From contig JAKLKC010000020.1 of assembly GCA_023150875.1 (NCBI GenBank), forward strand, positions 1-64,000: a DNA stretch of 64,000 nt. Reading direction: 5' to 3'. The position numbers and the translations under genes were made by a program. The stretch comes from Myxococcota bacterium (GTDB lineage Bacteria > Myxococcota_A > UBA796 > UBA9615 > JAKLKC01). Of the stretch, positions 29,158 to 39,369 are shown in pieces. The number at the start of each line of letters is the position of its first letter. The stretch's first letter is position 1. The notes under the pieces are model-generated. The model worked only from the letters and a program-made list of their open reading frames with translations, searched no databases and was not told where the DNA came from.

Positions 29158-31257
29158 GTGGAGACGCGAGCAACGAGACGTACCCATCCCGCGCGTGCGC
29201 TGGTGGTCGCGGGGGTCGGGCTCGCCGTGGGATGTGTCACCGCGGACGTTCCTGGGGCTGCCTGGGAGACGCTTGGTGTACAGGCGGATCCCGCCGCCGC
29301 CCCCCTGGGCGAGGCGGCCGCGTGGACCGCGGAGGCCGATCAGGTCTCGGCGTACTTCGGTTACTCCCTGGCGGGCGCGGGGGACGTGGACGGCGACGGG
29401 TACGTCGATCTGGTCGTGGGGGCGTACAAGTACGACGGCGGCGCCACGGACGAGGGGATGGCGTTCCTCTTCCGCGGGGGACCGGACGGCCCCGCGCCAG
29501 CGCCCTCCTGGACGGCGGGCTCGGGCCAGAGCTACGCGGGGGCGGGGTACTCCGTGGCCGCCGCCGGGGACGTGAACGGGGACGGATTCGACGACGTGGT
29601 GGTGGGCACCCTCCAGTACGACGGCGGCAACACTAACGAGGGGCGTGCCGAGCTCTACCTGGGCTCCGCCGCCGGCCTCTCGGCGGCCCCGGCTTGGACC
29701 GCGGAGGGGGACCAGACGAGCGCCGCGTTCGGAGCGGACGTGGCGGGGGCGGGGGACGTGAACGGGGATGGGTACGACGACGTGGCCGTCGGCGCGTGGG
29801 GGTACGACGGCGGCGAGACCGACGAGGGACGGGCGTTCCTGTTCCTCGGCGCCGCCAGCGGTCTGTCGGAGAGCGCCGCCTGGACGGCGGAGTCGGACCA
29901 GGCGTCCGCCTACTTCGGCGCCGCGGTGGCGGGAGCGGGGGACGTGAACGGGGACGGGTATGCCGACGTGGTCGTCGGCGCATACTCCTGGGACGGCGAC
30001 CTGGGGGGCGAGGGGCGCGCGTACCTCTACCTGGGCTCGGCGGCCGGCCTGGAGGGGGCGCCCGCGTGGACCGCCACATCGGACCAAGCGTGGGCCCGCT
30101 TCGGCTACGCGGTGGCCGGGGCGGGGGACGTGAACGGGGACGGGTACGACGACGTGGTGGTGGGCGCGCCCAACGATGACGATGGCGTGTACGGCGAAGG
30201 CCGCGTGTACCTCTACCTGGGCTCGGCGAGTGGCCTCGGGGGAGCGCCCGCATGGGCCGCGGCGTCGGGGGAGTACGCGGCCTGGCTCGGGAAGGACGTG
30301 GCGGGAGCGGGCGACGTGAACGGCGACGGCTACGGGGACGTGCTGGCCGGCGCCTATGGGTACGACGGCGCGGAGACCGATCAGGGGCGGGCATACCTGT
30401 ACCTGGGCTCGGCGGGCGGCCTGGGGGCGGCGCCGGCGTGGACGATGGACGGGGACCAGGCCCAGGGATACTTCGGGTTCTCGGTGGCTGGCGCAGGCGA
30501 CGTGAACGCCGACGGCTTCGCGGACGTCGCGGTGGGCGCCTACGGGTATGACGCCGGAGAGTCGAACGAAGGGCGAGCCTACGCGTACCTCGGCGCGGAC
30601 GACGGCGGGGGCGCGGCGGACTGCTCCGCGAGCGCGCTGGGCCCCGCCGAGGGGGCCGACCTGACGGAGGGCGCGACGTTCATCTGGTCGGGGGACTGCG
30701 CGGGCTACAGGGTCGAGGTCAGCGCGGATCCGGGTTTCCCGGCGAACGCGTCGTACCTGTTCGGGAGCTTCGCGGATGCCGCCGGGGACAACGCCTTCGC
30801 CCCCAGCGCGACCATCTGGTCGGCTATCGGCGCGAGGTTCACCGAGGCGGGCTACTGGCGGGTGGTCGGGGGGCTGGACGGGGCCAAGCGGGAGTTCGAT
30901 GCCCGCTCGTTCCACACGGAGCTTCCGGCGGCGCCACCGGCTCCGGCTCCGGTCGAGGGATGCACGGTGGAGCTGGACAGCCCGGCGGAGGGGGGAGTGC
31001 TCGGGTCCCCGCCGACGTTCACCTGGACGACGGACTGCACGGGGGCGTACCTCGAGCTCTCCACGGACCCCGGGTTCGCGGTGGAGGCGACGTACAGCTT
31101 CGGATCGGTGTCATGGGGCAGGTATGGGGTGAGCGAGACGGTGTGGGGCTCCCTGGACGGGCGTTTCGCGATGGCGGGGATCGGCTACTGGCGCGTGATC
31201 GCGGGAGCGGCGGAAGGTCCGGTGGCCTCGGATGCGCGCACCTTCACCGTGCCGTGA
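29158..31257 (+). CDS. FG-GAP/integrin-like propeller lipoprotein with tandem C-terminal modules
   Basis: The 699-residue protein is read from GTG 29158, five bases after AGGAGG. A lipoprotein signal ends at LAVGC (Cys26). Seven highly regular FG-GAP blades follow (each GAGDVNGDGYDDVVVGAY-like with EGRAYLYLGSA), then two copies of an about 110-residue beta-sandwich module (CSASALGPAEGADL and CTVELDSPAEGGVL). The blades at DNA level are near-tandem repeats of about 190 bp. Expected role: calcium-dependent extracellular binding or adhesion. A hairpin overlaps the stop codon (31249-31264) but lacks a T-run. Confidence 0.87.
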   Translation: METRATRRTHPARALVVAGVGLAVGCVTADVPGAAWETLGVQADPAAAPLGEAAAWTAEADQVSAYFGYSLAGAGDVDGDGYVDLVVGAYKYDGGATDEGMAFLFRGGPDGPAPAPSWTAGSGQSYAGAGYSVAAAGDVNGDGFDDVVVGTLQYDGGNTNEGRAELYLGSAAGLSAAPAWTAEGDQTSAAFGADVAGAGDVNGDGYDDVAVGAWGYDGGETDEGRAFLFLGAASGLSESAAWTAESDQASAYFGAAVAGAGDVNGDGYADVVVGAYSWDGDLGGEGRAYLYLGSAAGLEGAPAWTATSDQAWARFGYAVAGAGDVNGDGYDDVVVGAPNDDDGVYGEGRVYLYLGSASGLGGAPAWAAASGEYAAWLGKDVAGAGDVNGDGYGDVLAGAYGYDGAETDQGRAYLYLGSAGGLGAAPAWTMDGDQAQGYFGFSVAGAGDVNADGFADVAVGAYGYDAGESNEGRAYAYLGADDGGGAADCSASALGPAEGADLTEGATFIWSGDCAGYRVEVSADPGFPANASYLFGSFADAAGDNAFAPSATIWSAIGARFTEAGYWRVVGGLDGAKREFDARSFHTELPAAPPAPAPVEGCTVELDSPAEGGVLGSPPTFTWTTDCTGAYLELSTDPGFAVEATYSFGSVSWGRYGVSETVWGSLDGRFAMAGIGYWRVIAGAAEGPVASDARTFTVP

Positions 31258-31356
31258 TCGGCACGGCCCGGCGAGGCGGGGCGGCGGGCGGGAGCGCCGG
31301 CGACCGGCGGCGTCGCCGTCGGGTCCGGGACTCCCACTCGCCACGCCCCGCTCCCC

Positions 31357-31914
31357 CTACCTCGCCACCGGGTACTTCGACAGCTTCCGCTGCAACGACC
31401 GCCGGTGCAGCCCCAGGAGTCTCGCCGCCTGGGACACGTTCCCCCCGCAGTCGGCGAGGACCCTCTGGATGTGCTCCCACTCCGCCCGGGCGAGGCTGGG
31501 GACGACCTCGGCGGGCGGGGGCGCCTCGCCGGGGGGCAGGTCGGCTCGGGCGAAGGCGGCAAGGATGTCGTCCACGTCGGCGGGCTTGGTGAGGTAGTGG
31601 GTCGCGCCCAGGCGGATCGCCTCCACGGCGGTGGCGATGCTCCCGTAGCCCGTCAGCACCACCACCCGGGTCCCGGGGTCGACCTCCTTGAGCCCCCGCA
31701 CGACGTCCAGCCCCGAGGCGTCGGGCATCCGCAGGTCCACCACCGCCCACTCCGGGCTGTCGCTCCGGGCCGAAGCCAGCGCCGCCGCGCCTCCCCCGGC
31801 GCCCCGCGCCTCGAAGCCCCGGTCCCGGAACGCCCGCACCAGCCGCTCGCGGAACGTGTCGTCGTCGTCCACCACCAGCACCGAGTGGGCCCCGACCTCC
31901 GCTTGACTCGTCAC
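31357..31914 (-). CDS. regA: RegA/PrrA/ActR-type response regulator
   Basis: This 185-residue protein has a receiver domain (about 10-125; LVVDDDDTF acidic pocket, phospho-acceptor in VVDLRMPD, Lys in YLTKPAD). It ends in a short Fis-type HTH (HIQRVLADCGGNVSQAARLL, HRRSLQRKL), the compact layout of RegA/PrrA. It starts at GTG 31914, overlapping the kinase stop as GTGA, so the pair is translationally coupled. In proteobacteria RegA controls redox-responsive energy genes. Confidence 0.88.
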   Translation of the reverse strand: MTSQAEVGAHSVLVVDDDDTFRERLVRAFRDRGFEARGAGGGAAALASARSDSPEWAVVDLRMPDASGLDVVRGLKEVDPGTRVVVLTGYGSIATAVEAIRLGATHYLTKPADVDDILAAFARADLPPGEAPPPAEVVPSLARAEWEHIQRVLADCGGNVSQAARLLGLHRRSLQRKLSKYPVAR

Positions 31915-33257
31915 TCCCGCCTCCTCCGCTCCGGATCTTTGAGGCCCGCCGACGCGGGCAGCTCCAGCGTCGCCGCCGTGCCCCGCCCCGGCCCGGTCTC
32001 CAGTCGCAGGGTCCCGCCGAGCCCCTCGGCGAGGGTCCGGGCCAGGAAGAGCCCCAGGCCCATCCCCCGACCCGGGGGCTTGGTGGTGAAGAAGGGCTCC
32101 CCGGCCCGGGCCCGCACCGCCTCGTCCATCCCCGAGCCCTCGTCCACCACCCGCAGGCGGACCCTGTCCCCCTCCCGGCTCGCGGCGATCCGCACCTCGG
32201 CCCCCTCGGGGGAGGCGTCGAAGCCGTTGCGGACCAGGCTCGCCAGGACCTGGACCGTCGCCCGGGGCGGCACCCGCAGCGGCCCCACCCCGGGCTCCAC
32301 CTCGATCCGCAGGCGGCCCGCGAGCCCCTGGGGAAGGGCCCCCCGCACCGCCTGGAGCAGGGCCTCCGCGGTGACGTCCTCCGGCGCCTCCCCGGCGCTC
32401 TCCCCCGCCCGGGCGGAGATCCGGTCCAGGATCCCCCGGCAGCGGTCCACCTCGGCGCGGATGAGCCGGGCGTCGGCCACCAGCCCCTCGCCCCCCTCCT
32501 GGCGAGCCGCGGCCCTCTCCATCTCCCGGGCGACGACGGCGATGGTCCCCAGCGGCGTCCCCAGCTCGTGGGCGGCCCCCGCCGCCAGCGTCGTCAGCGA
32601 GGCCAGGCGCTCGGCCCGGGCCGCGGCTCGCCTCGCCTCCCCGAGCCGCGCGGTCCGGGCCGACAGGGCCGCCGTCAGCCGGGCCACGAACCACGCGATG
32701 GCCACCGACGCCGTCGAGAAGGCCACCCACATCCCCTGGAGGTGGGCGGACAGCAGGCCGTCCCCGCCGCCGTGCCCCGCGTGCGCCCCGTGGGCTCCCC
32801 CCTCCACCAGGGGGACGTGATAGCGGAACAACAGCGCGTAGGCGACCGCCGACAGCCCGGTGATCCCCCACGTCCACCTCGCCCCCAGCACCACCGCCGC
32901 CAGGGTGACGTGGACGAGGTAGAGCATGCCGAAGGGGTTGGACGGCCCGCCGCTGAGGTAGAGCAGCCCCGTGAGCCCCAGCACGTCCCCGACCATCACC
33001 GCCGGCAGCAGCGCCGCCGGCGCTCCCCGCCCCTCTCCTTCCCCGTCCCGCGCCCGGGCCGCCCACACCCCGAGGACGACGTTGCTCGCGCCGAGGAGCC
33101 CGATGAGCGCGCACACGGGCGCCAGCGGCAGCCGCAGCCCGTAGATCCCCACGGCCGTCGCCACCGCCACCGCCTGGCCCGCCACGGCGTACCACCGCAG
33201 CCGGACCAGCCAGGGCAACGTGATCTCCGGCGCCGCGCCGGTGGGAAGCTCCGCCAT
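31911..33257 (-). CDS. regB: RegB/PrrB-type redox-sensing histidine kinase
   Basis: This 448-residue membrane kinase has about six transmembrane helices (20-190). Between them is GGPSNPFGMLYLV (103-115), the quinone-sensing loop of RegB. The H-box is AAHELGTPLGT (His230). VDRCRGIL places a Cys at 273, the position of the redox-active interface Cys of RegB. N, G1 and G2 boxes follow (SLVRNGFDAS, DEGSGMDE, GRGMGLGLFLA). ATG 33257 avoids a low-complexity extension. Partner: the overlapping response regulator. It likely tunes respiratory gene expression to quinone redox state. Confidence 0.88.
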   Translation of the reverse strand: MAELPTGAAPEITLPWLVRLRWYAVAGQAVAVATAVGIYGLRLPLAPVCALIGLLGASNVVLGVWAARARDGEGEGRGAPAALLPAVMVGDVLGLTGLLYLSGGPSNPFGMLYLVHVTLAAVVLGARWTWGITGLSAVAYALLFRYHVPLVEGGAHGAHAGHGGGDGLLSAHLQGMWVAFSTASVAIAWFVARLTAALSARTARLGEARRAAARAERLASLTTLAAGAAHELGTPLGTIAVVAREMERAAARQEGGEGLVADARLIRAEVDRCRGILDRISARAGESAGEAPEDVTAEALLQAVRGALPQGLAGRLRIEVEPGVGPLRVPPRATVQVLASLVRNGFDASPEGAEVRIAASREGDRVRLRVVDEGSGMDEAVRARAGEPFFTTKPPGRGMGLGLFLARTLAEGLGGTLRLETGPGRGTAATLELPASAGLKDPERRRRE

Positions 33258-33530
33258 GGCCCTCGACCCGGGGGAGGGGGCTGAGCGCCCCGCCGGGCCC
33301 CCGATCTTCCCACTCCCGGGCCCCGGGTCAACCGCCCTCCCGGGGGCCGCGCCCGTCCGGGACGCAAACATCCGTCACCACTGGACTTTTCGCACCCGAC
33401 CGCCCCTTGCCGCCCCCCGGTGCCCGCGCAGATCCTGGCATCGCCCGGCGGGATGGGGCGTGGCTCGCGCCACGACCGCGCCGCGGGGGGAGTGGCGCCA
33501 CGCCGGCGCCCTCGGGGGGAGGACTCGATC

Positions 33531-33692
33531 ATGTCGCTTTTTCGAAGGATCGTCAGGGAGGAGAAGGGGGCCGTCAGCACCGAGTACACCGTGCTCCTGG
33601 CGCTGATCGCCCTCGCGCTCATCGTGGTCGCCGGCGACCTCGGCACCAAGATCGAGGACGTGTTCGGGACCGTGGTGGCCTCGCTGCCCTGA
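33531..33692 (+). CDS. flp: Flp/Fap-type major pilin, cluster 1
   Basis: The 53-residue prepilin has a basic leader and Flp cleavage site KG/AVSTEY (cleavage after Gly13, Glu at +5, Tyr at +6) followed by one hydrophobic helix. The start ATG 33531 follows a GGGGGGAGGA ribosome site. After processing by a prepilin peptidase encoded elsewhere it would assemble into the Tad pilus fibre. First gene of the first Tad cluster; a strong hairpin follows 12 bp after the stop. Confidence 0.92.
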   Translation: MSLFRRIVREEKGAVSTEYTVLLALIALALIVVAGDLGTKIEDVFGTVVASLP

Positions 33693-33704
33693 CGGTCGCG
33701 GGCC

Positions 33705-33737
33705 CCGCCGGGTCCGGCAACGCGCCGGGCCCGGCGG
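33705..33737 (+). promoter_or_regulatory. Strong hairpin after flp, cluster 1
   Basis: CCGCCGGGTCCGGC (33705-33718) pairs with GCCGGGCCCGGCGG (33724-33737), one non-Watson-Crick (T-G) pair, 5-nt loop, no T-run. It probably protects the abundant pilin mRNA or attenuates read-through into tadE. An analogous structure follows flp in cluster 2. Confidence 0.65.
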
Positions 33738-33763
33738 TCGCCCGCGCTTCGGCCCGATGGGGG

Positions 33764-33806
33764 GGCAGGGTGCGGGCAGGGGCTCGGGCACGGGCACGGG
33801 CACGGA
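33764..33806. repeat. GGGCAC-type hexanucleotide repeat
   Basis: Imperfect GGGCAG/GGGCTC/GGGCAC units lie between the post-flp hairpin and tadE of cluster 1, of the same family as 1971-2010. Confidence 0.7.
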
Positions 33807-33850
33807 CGATCGGCCGGTCGCGGGACGGGGGTCCCTTTCCAGGGGGGGGA

Positions 33851-34255
33851 ATGCGCCGACATCCAGAGCGCGGGAGCGCAGCGGTGGAGTTCGCCGTGCT
33901 GCTGCCCGCCTTCATCGCCCTGCTGCTCGGCATCGCCGAGTATGGCTGGCTCTTCTTCCACGAGGTGGTGGTCGCCAACGCCGCCCGGGAGGGGGCCCGC
34001 ACCGGCGTCACCCGCGCGCCCGACGACGCCGAGGACGGCCCCACCGCCGCCGCCGCCCGGGTGAGCCAGTACCTCGCCGCCTCCGGCCTGGCCTGCGCCG
34101 CCGGCTGCACCGTCGACGCCCGGGACTCCGGGGCCTCGCCGGAGCGGATGCTGGAGGTGGAGATCGCCTACGCCTACGCGCCGCTCCTGGGGTTCGTCCC
34201 CACGCCGGCCGAGCTCCGGGCCCTCTCCTCCATGCGGTACGAGGTCCAGTACTGA
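33851..34255 (+). CDS. tadE: TadE-like pseudopilin, cluster 1
   Basis: The 134-residue protein begins with a type-IV-prepilin-like site (RG/SAAVEF, Glu at +5) and one hydrophobic helix, then a small extracytoplasmic domain with a Cys pair (CAAGC). NAAREGARTGV is the conserved TadE block. It is thought to be a minor pseudopilin in Tad pilus assembly. The start ATG 33851 follows AGGGGGGGGA. Confidence 0.88.
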   Translation: MRRHPERGSAAVEFAVLLPAFIALLLGIAEYGWLFFHEVVVANAAREGARTGVTRAPDDAEDGPTAAAARVSQYLAASGLACAAGCTVDARDSGASPERMLEVEIAYAYAPLLGFVPTPAELRALSSMRYEVQY

Positions 34256-34298
34256 CCACTTCCCCGGGGACCGCTCCCCGGAGCCGAGAGGCAACACG

Positions 34299-35177
34299 AT
34301 GAACCGTCAGCCCGACCGGGCCCGCTCGCGATCGCTCGCCTTCTCCGCCGTCGCCGTCCTGGCGGCCGGGCTCGCCGCGCCCCTGCTCTACGCCTCCCTC
34401 AAGCAGGTATCGCGGGAGACGACCGACGCCGGCCCCGTGGTGGTGGCGGCGGCGGAGCTGCACCCCGCCCAGGTGCTCTCCCGGGCCGACCTCGACGTCG
34501 TCCGCTGGCCCGCCGACCTCGTCCCCGCGGGGGCCTTCACCGATCCCGAGGCCCTGGTGGGTCGCACCGTGCGCCAGGACGTGCTCCCCGGCGAGCCCGT
34601 CCGGGAGCAGCGCCTCGCCGACGCCGCCCGGGGCCGGGGCCTGCATGCCCTCATCGAGCCCGGCCACCGCGCCATGGCGCTGCGGGTGGACGAGCAGGTG
34701 GGGGTGAGCGGCTTCGTCCAACCCGACAACCGGGTGGACGTGGTCGTGGCCATGCGACCCCGCACCGGCCAGGGGGAGCACCGCGCCCGCACCGTCCTCC
34801 AGAGCGTGCGGGTGCTGGCCGTCGGCGCCGAGACCGAGACCCGCGGGAACAAGGCCATCTCCGTCTCCACCGTCACCCTGATGGTCACCCCCGAGGAACA
34901 GGAGCAGCTCACCATGGCCATCGCCGAGGGGAAGGTCTCCCTCTCCCTCCGCAACGACGTGGACGTCGCCGTCGCCGACACCCACGGCGTCTCCGCCCGG
35001 GACGTCGTGGGGGGATCCCCCGCCGCCACGGCCCGCGCCCCCCGGCGCGCCGGCCCCGCCGAGGCGACCGAGGCCAAGGCCGCCCCGGCCCCCGCCGCCC
35101 CCACCCACCAGGTCGAGGTCTACCGCGGCGCCCGCGCCGAGACCCGGAGCTTCGAGACCACCGAGGCGATCCCGTGA
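34299..35177 (+). CDS. cpaB: Flp pilus assembly protein CpaB/RcpC, cluster 1
   Basis: The 292-residue protein has an N-terminal membrane anchor, an SAF domain (VVVAAAELHPAQVL through GEPVREQRL, about 45-110) and the CpaB core (GHRAMALRVDEQVGVSGFV, DNRVDVVVAMRP). It is periplasmic and thought to support the secretin, binding peptidoglycan through SAF. It overlaps cpaC by four bases (GTGA). Confidence 0.9.
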   Translation: MNRQPDRARSRSLAFSAVAVLAAGLAAPLLYASLKQVSRETTDAGPVVVAAAELHPAQVLSRADLDVVRWPADLVPAGAFTDPEALVGRTVRQDVLPGEPVREQRLADAARGRGLHALIEPGHRAMALRVDEQVGVSGFVQPDNRVDVVVAMRPRTGQGEHRARTVLQSVRVLAVGAETETRGNKAISVSTVTLMVTPEEQEQLTMAIAEGKVSLSLRNDVDVAVADTHGVSARDVVGGSPAATARAPRRAGPAEATEAKAAPAPAAPTHQVEVYRGARAETRSFETTEAIP

Positions 35178-36694
35178 GCACCCACCGCCCCGCCGCCCTC
35201 CCCGCCGCCCTCGCGGCCTTCCTCCTCTGGCCCGCGGTCGCCCTCGCCCAGGACGACGCGGCGCCCGCGCCGTCCGGGGACGCCTCCCCAGGGGAGCGGG
35301 GCCGCTCCGGTGGCCGCCTGGAGATCGGCGAGGCCGAGGGCCCCATCGAGGAGATCCACCTGGAGGTGGGCAAGTCCCGGGCCTACGTCCTGAGCCGCCC
35401 CGCCATCCGGGTCTCCCTCACGGACCCCGAGGTCGCCGACGTCGCCGTGCTCAGCCCCCGGGAGGTCCTGGTCTCGGGCCGCAAGACCGGCGCCACCAGC
35501 CTCTACCTGTGGGCCGACCAGGCCCGCCCCGTGGTGGTGGACGTGCTGGTGGACCGGGACCTGGGCTCACTGCGGGCCCGGGTCGGAGAGATCCCCGGCG
35601 CCGAGGCGGTCCGCCTCTCGGCAGTGGGGGAGAGGGTCGTGGTCTCGGGGGCCGTGCCCGATCTCCAGACCATGGAGGCCATCTCGTCGGTGGTGCGCCT
35701 CTTCGACGAGTCGTTCTCCAACCTCCTGTCCCTGGAGGGAGACAACCAGGTGCAGCTCGAGGTCCGCTTCGCCGAGGTCTCCCGCACCGCCATCCGCCAG
35801 TCGGGCCTCAACGCCCTGTGGGACGGCGGCGACTTCTTCGTCGCCCAGACGGCCCCGGGCTCCCCCCAGGGGGGGGGCACCCTCTTCCCCTCCGCCGCGG
35901 GGATCGCCGCCCGCTCGGGCGCGGCGGGGATCGAGGCCCTCTCCATCCCCGCCGCCCTGGGCGCCGAGGGGTTCAACCTGTTCTTCTCGGCCGCCGGGCT
36001 CGGCCTGAACGCCGTGCTGTCCATGTTGGAACAGGAGGGTCTCTCCAAGACCCTCGCCCAACCCACGCTGGTCGCCCTGTCGGGGCAGGAGGCCAACTTC
36101 CTGGCCGGGGGCGAGTTCCCCATCCCCGTCGCCCAGACCGACCGCACCATCACCATCGCGTTCAAGGAGTTCGGGGTCAAGCTCCAGTTCCTGCCCACCG
36201 TCCTCGGCACCACCACCATCGACCTGAAGGTGATGGTGGAGGTCTCGGACCTGGACTACACCAACGCCGTCCAACTCCAAGGGGTGCGGATCCCCGGCGT
36301 GGTGACCCGGCGGGGGGAGACCCACCTGAGGATCAACGCCGGGGACTCCTTCGCCTTCGCCGGCCTGCTGTCGGACGCGGTCCGCTCCCGGATCGACGAG
36401 GTGCCGGGCCTGGGGCGGATCCCCCTGCTGGGGGCCCTGTTCCGGTCGACCTCGTTCAAGCGGTCCGAGTCCGAGCTGCTGGTCACCGTGACCCCCCGCC
36501 TCGTCCGCCCCGTGCCCGAGGGCGAGATGCCGCCCATGCCCGGCGAGGACGTGCTGAACGACCCCGACGACGTGGAGCTGTTCCTGCTGGGGCTGGACCG
36601 CTCCTACTCGGCCCGGAAGGGTCGCGAGACCCCCGTCTCCCCCTCCCCCTCCGCCGTGGCCGTGCCCGCCGGAGAGGTCGGGTTCTCGAGGTGA
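35174..36694 (+). CDS. cpaC: Flp pilus secretin CpaC/RcpA, cluster 1
   Basis: The 506-residue protein has a signal peptide ending at AVALAQ. The pilus-secretin N-terminal domain ([20 protein letters not shown], about 65-140) is followed by the secretin barrel ([61 protein letters not shown]). It forms the outer-membrane pore for the Flp fibre. GTG 35174 overlaps the cpaB stop. Confidence 0.92.
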   Translation: MSTHRPAALPAALAAFLLWPAVALAQDDAAPAPSGDASPGERGRSGGRLEIGEAEGPIEEIHLEVGKSRAYVLSRPAIRVSLTDPEVADVAVLSPREVLVSGRKTGATSLYLWADQARPVVVDVLVDRDLGSLRARVGEIPGAEAVRLSAVGERVVVSGAVPDLQTMEAISSVVRLFDESFSNLLSLEGDNQVQLEVRFAEVSRTAIRQSGLNALWDGGDFFVAQTAPGSPQGGGTLFPSAAGIAARSGAAGIEALSIPAALGAEGFNLFFSAAGLGLNAVLSMLEQEGLSKTLAQPTLVALSGQEANFLAGGEFPIPVAQTDRTITIAFKEFGVKLQFLPTVLGTTTIDLKVMVEVSDLDYTNAVQLQGVRIPGVVTRRGETHLRINAGDSFAFAGLLSDAVRSRIDEVPGLGRIPLLGALFRSTSFKRSESELLVTVTPRLVRPVPEGEMPPMPGEDVLNDPDDVELFLLGLDRSYSARKGRETPVSPSPSAVAVPAGEVGFSR

Positions 36695-36699
36695 AGTCC

Positions 36700-37914
36700 A
36701 TGGTGGATCTCCAAGTCGTGGGGAGGCCGGAGCCGGCCGGGCCCCGGGTCGCCCTGGTGGGGCTGGCGGGATCGGTGCTGGACGACGTCCGGGCCGCGGC
36801 TCCCCCGGGATGGGTGGAGGTCGCCCGGGACCCCTCCGTGCCCGGCGCCGCGGCCCGCCTGGCCGGCGCCTCCCCCGACGCCGTCCTCCTCTTCGACGGC
36901 CACGCCCCCGAGCGCTCCCTGGCGGAGCTGGGCGAGATGGTCCGCCTCCTCCCCGGAGCCCGGATCTTCCTGCTCAGCCCCGTGAAGGACCCCGACCGGA
37001 TCCTGAGGGCCATGCGGGAGGGGGCGGCGGAGTACATCGTGCTCCCCGAGGACCTGGGAGAGCTGGCCCGCTCCCTCGCCCAGTCGGGGCGGGCGCGGCC
37101 GGGATCCGCGGCGTCGGGGCGCCTCGTGGCCCTGGTGGGCGCCCGGGGAGGGGTGGGCACCACCACCTGCGCCGTCCAGCTCGCCGGGGAGCTCAACGCC
37201 CTGCGCCCCGGGCGGGTCGCCCTGGTGGACGTCAACCCCGTGGCCCCCGACGCCGGGGTCTTCCTGGACCTGGACCTCCCCTTCGGGCTCCTGGACGTGA
37301 TGCGGAACGTCCATCGGTTGGACGAGACCCTGCTCCACGGGGTCCTGACCCGCCACCCCAGCGGCCTGGCGGTGGTCGCGCTGCCCGAGGACGACGCCGG
37401 ACGGGCCGAGGTGGCGCGCCTGGGGGCCGGGGCGGCGCTCCGGGCCCTGGAGGTGCTGCGGACCTCCATGGACGCCGTCGTCCTCGACTGCGGCTCGGTC
37501 CCCGACGCCTTCACCGCCCCCCTGCTGGCGGGCGCCGATCCCGTGCTCCTGGTGGTGCACGCCGACGTCGCGTCCGTCAAGAACGCGCTGAGGCGCCAGG
37601 CGTGGCTCCGGGCCGCCGGCGTCCCCGACGCCGTGGTGTCCCTGGCGATCAACCGCCACGGGAACCGCCCCGCCCACATCCGGGAGTCCGAGCTGATGCT
37701 CAGCCTGGCCTGCCCCACCGCCGCCACCCTGCCTCCCGACCCCGCCGCCGCCGCGGCCCTGGAGACCGGGCGCCTCCTGGCGAGCGACCGGGGCCTCACG
37801 CCCCTGCGCCAGGAGCTCCGGCGCCTCGCCGAGTCCTGGTTCCCACCCGCCCCTGGCGGACGGGGCCGCTTCGCGTTCTTCCGCCGGCACCGCGCCGGGA
37901 GGACCCCACGATGA
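36700..37914 (+). CDS. cpaE: CpaE/TadZ-like pilus localisation ATPase, cluster 1
   Basis: This 404-residue protein has an N-terminal receiver-like domain (about 12-120; no clear phospho-acceptor site) and a MinD/ParA-type domain with ARGGVGTTT as deviant Walker A and [10 protein letters not shown] as the switch region. The usual signature Lys (KGG) is replaced by Arg and the Walker Lys by Thr, as in many CpaE/TadZ proteins, so ATP hydrolysis may be weak. ATG 36700 was chosen; a GTG at 36691 overlapping the cpaC stop is the alternative. Confidence 0.87.
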   Translation: MVDLQVVGRPEPAGPRVALVGLAGSVLDDVRAAAPPGWVEVARDPSVPGAAARLAGASPDAVLLFDGHAPERSLAELGEMVRLLPGARIFLLSPVKDPDRILRAMREGAAEYIVLPEDLGELARSLAQSGRARPGSAASGRLVALVGARGGVGTTTCAVQLAGELNALRPGRVALVDVNPVAPDAGVFLDLDLPFGLLDVMRNVHRLDETLLHGVLTRHPSGLAVVALPEDDAGRAEVARLGAGAALRALEVLRTSMDAVVLDCGSVPDAFTAPLLAGADPVLLVVHADVASVKNALRRQAWLRAAGVPDAVVSLAINRHGNRPAHIRESELMLSLACPTAATLPPDPAAAAALETGRLLASDRGLTPLRQELRRLAESWFPPAPGGRGRFAFFRRHRAGRTPR

Positions 37915-39302
37915 ACGAGCACCTGGGCCCCGCGCTCCCCGCCCGCCTGGGCAACTCCACGCCCCCGCCGGCCACCTCGTCTCGTCTGGGCTCCCTCCCG
38001 GTCGCCCACGGCGCGGCGGGGGCGGTGACCCACGACGCCTACCAGGAGCTCAAGGGTGCGCTGCATCGGGAGCTGGTGGAGCGCCTGGACCTCAGCCAGC
38101 TCCGGGAGGCGGACCACGACCGGCTGGCGGAGGAGGTCCGGAGCCTCGTCCAACACCTGGTGGCCGAGCGGGCTCTCCCCCTCAACCGCCTCGAGCGGGA
38201 GCGGATCGCCGTCGAGGTCCGGGACGAGGTGCTGGGGCTCGGCCCCCTGGAGCCGCTGCTGGCGGACGCCTCGGTGAGCGACATCCTCATCAACGGGCCG
38301 CGGAGCGTCTGGGTGGAGAGGAACGGGATGCTCCACCGCACCGACACCCGCTTCCGGGACGACGCGCACCTCCTCCAGATCCTGGACCGGATCGTCAGCC
38401 CCGTCGGCCGGCGCGTCGACGAGACGTCGCCCATGGTGGACGCCCGGCTCCGGGACGGCTCCCGGGTCAACGCCATCATCCCGCCCCTCTCGTTGGACGG
38501 GCCGGTGGTCTCCATCCGGCGGTTCGGGGCCCACCCCCTCACCGCCCGGGACCTGGTACGGGGCGGAACCCTCCCCGCGCCGGTCCTGGAGCTGCTGAAC
38601 GGCGCGGTGCGGGCCCGGCTGAACGTCCTGATCTCCGGCGGAACCGGCTCCGGGAAGACCACCATGCTCAACGTCCTCAGCGCCGCGATCCCCGAGACGG
38701 AGCGCATCGTCACCATCGAGGACGCCGCCGAGCTGCAGCTCCAGCAGCCCCACGTCGTGCGACTGGAGACCCGCCCTTCCAACCTGGAGGGCCACGGGGA
38801 GGTCACCCAGCGGGACCTCCTGCGGAACGCCCTGCGGATGCGTCCGGACCGGATCGTGATCGGCGAGTGCCGCGGTGGCGAGGCCCTGGACATGCTCCAG
38901 GCGATGAACACCGGCCACGAGGGCTCCATGACCACCATCCACGCCAACACCGCCCGGGACGCCCTGGCGCGCCTGGAGACGATGATCGGCATGGCCCAGT
39001 CCAACCTCGACGACCGGGTGATGCGACAGCAGGTCGCCCGGAGCCTGGACGTGGTGGTCCAGCTCAACCGCCTCTCCGACGGGCGACGCAGGGTGGTCCA
39101 GGTGGCCGAGGTCACGGGGATGGAGGGGGACGTGGTGACCCTCCAGAACCTCTTCCTGTTCGAGCAGCGGGGCGTCGACCCCGACGGGCGGGTGCGGGGC
39201 CACTTCCGGTCCACCGGGGTCCGCCCCGGCTTCGACGGGCGCCTGCGTTCCCACGGCGTCGACCTGCCGGCCTCGGTCTACGAGTACGAGGAGGCGGTCT
39301 GA
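37911..39302 (+). CDS. cpaF: CpaF/TadA secretion ATPase, cluster 1
   Basis: The 463-residue protein overlaps cpaE by ATGA. Walker A is GGTGSGKTT (about 244-252); the Asp box, Walker B and His box appear as [27 protein letters not shown] and [13 protein letters not shown]. The hexameric cytoplasmic ATPase powers Flp pilus extension and retraction. About 75% or more of the residues match its cluster-2 paralogue, diverging mainly in the first 40. Confidence 0.93.
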   Translation: MNEHLGPALPARLGNSTPPPATSSRLGSLPVAHGAAGAVTHDAYQELKGALHRELVERLDLSQLREADHDRLAEEVRSLVQHLVAERALPLNRLERERIAVEVRDEVLGLGPLEPLLADASVSDILINGPRSVWVERNGMLHRTDTRFRDDAHLLQILDRIVSPVGRRVDETSPMVDARLRDGSRVNAIIPPLSLDGPVVSIRRFGAHPLTARDLVRGGTLPAPVLELLNGAVRARLNVLISGGTGSGKTTMLNVLSAAIPETERIVTIEDAAELQLQQPHVVRLETRPSNLEGHGEVTQRDLLRNALRMRPDRIVIGECRGGEALDMLQAMNTGHEGSMTTIHANTARDALARLETMIGMAQSNLDDRVMRQQVARSLDVVVQLNRLSDGRRRVVQVAEVTGMEGDVVTLQNLFLFEQRGVDPDGRVRGHFRSTGVRPGFDGRLRSHGVDLPASVYEYEEAV

Positions 39303-39306
39303 CACT

Positions 39307-39334
39307 TGGGCGAGGGCTCGGGCGAGGGCTCGGG
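39307..39334. repeat. GGGCTC/GGGCGA hexanucleotide repeat
   Basis: Four to five degenerate six-base units follow the cpaF stop of cluster 1; related to the GGGCAC arrays elsewhere in the window. Confidence 0.55.
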
Positions 39335-39369
39335 ATTTCAGGTGGGTGGTTTCGGGCCAGGCCGGACAC

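Noticed and set aside
29340-30600. CRISPR-like regular repeats
   Set aside because: The period of about 190 bp comes from FG-GAP blades in a coding frame; the units are not short identical repeats with unique spacers.
33300-33530. Sigma-54 promoter before the first Tad cluster
   Set aside because: CTGGACTTTTCGCA near 33380 resembles the -24/-12 pattern only loosely; it lacks the GG/GC core at proper spacing.
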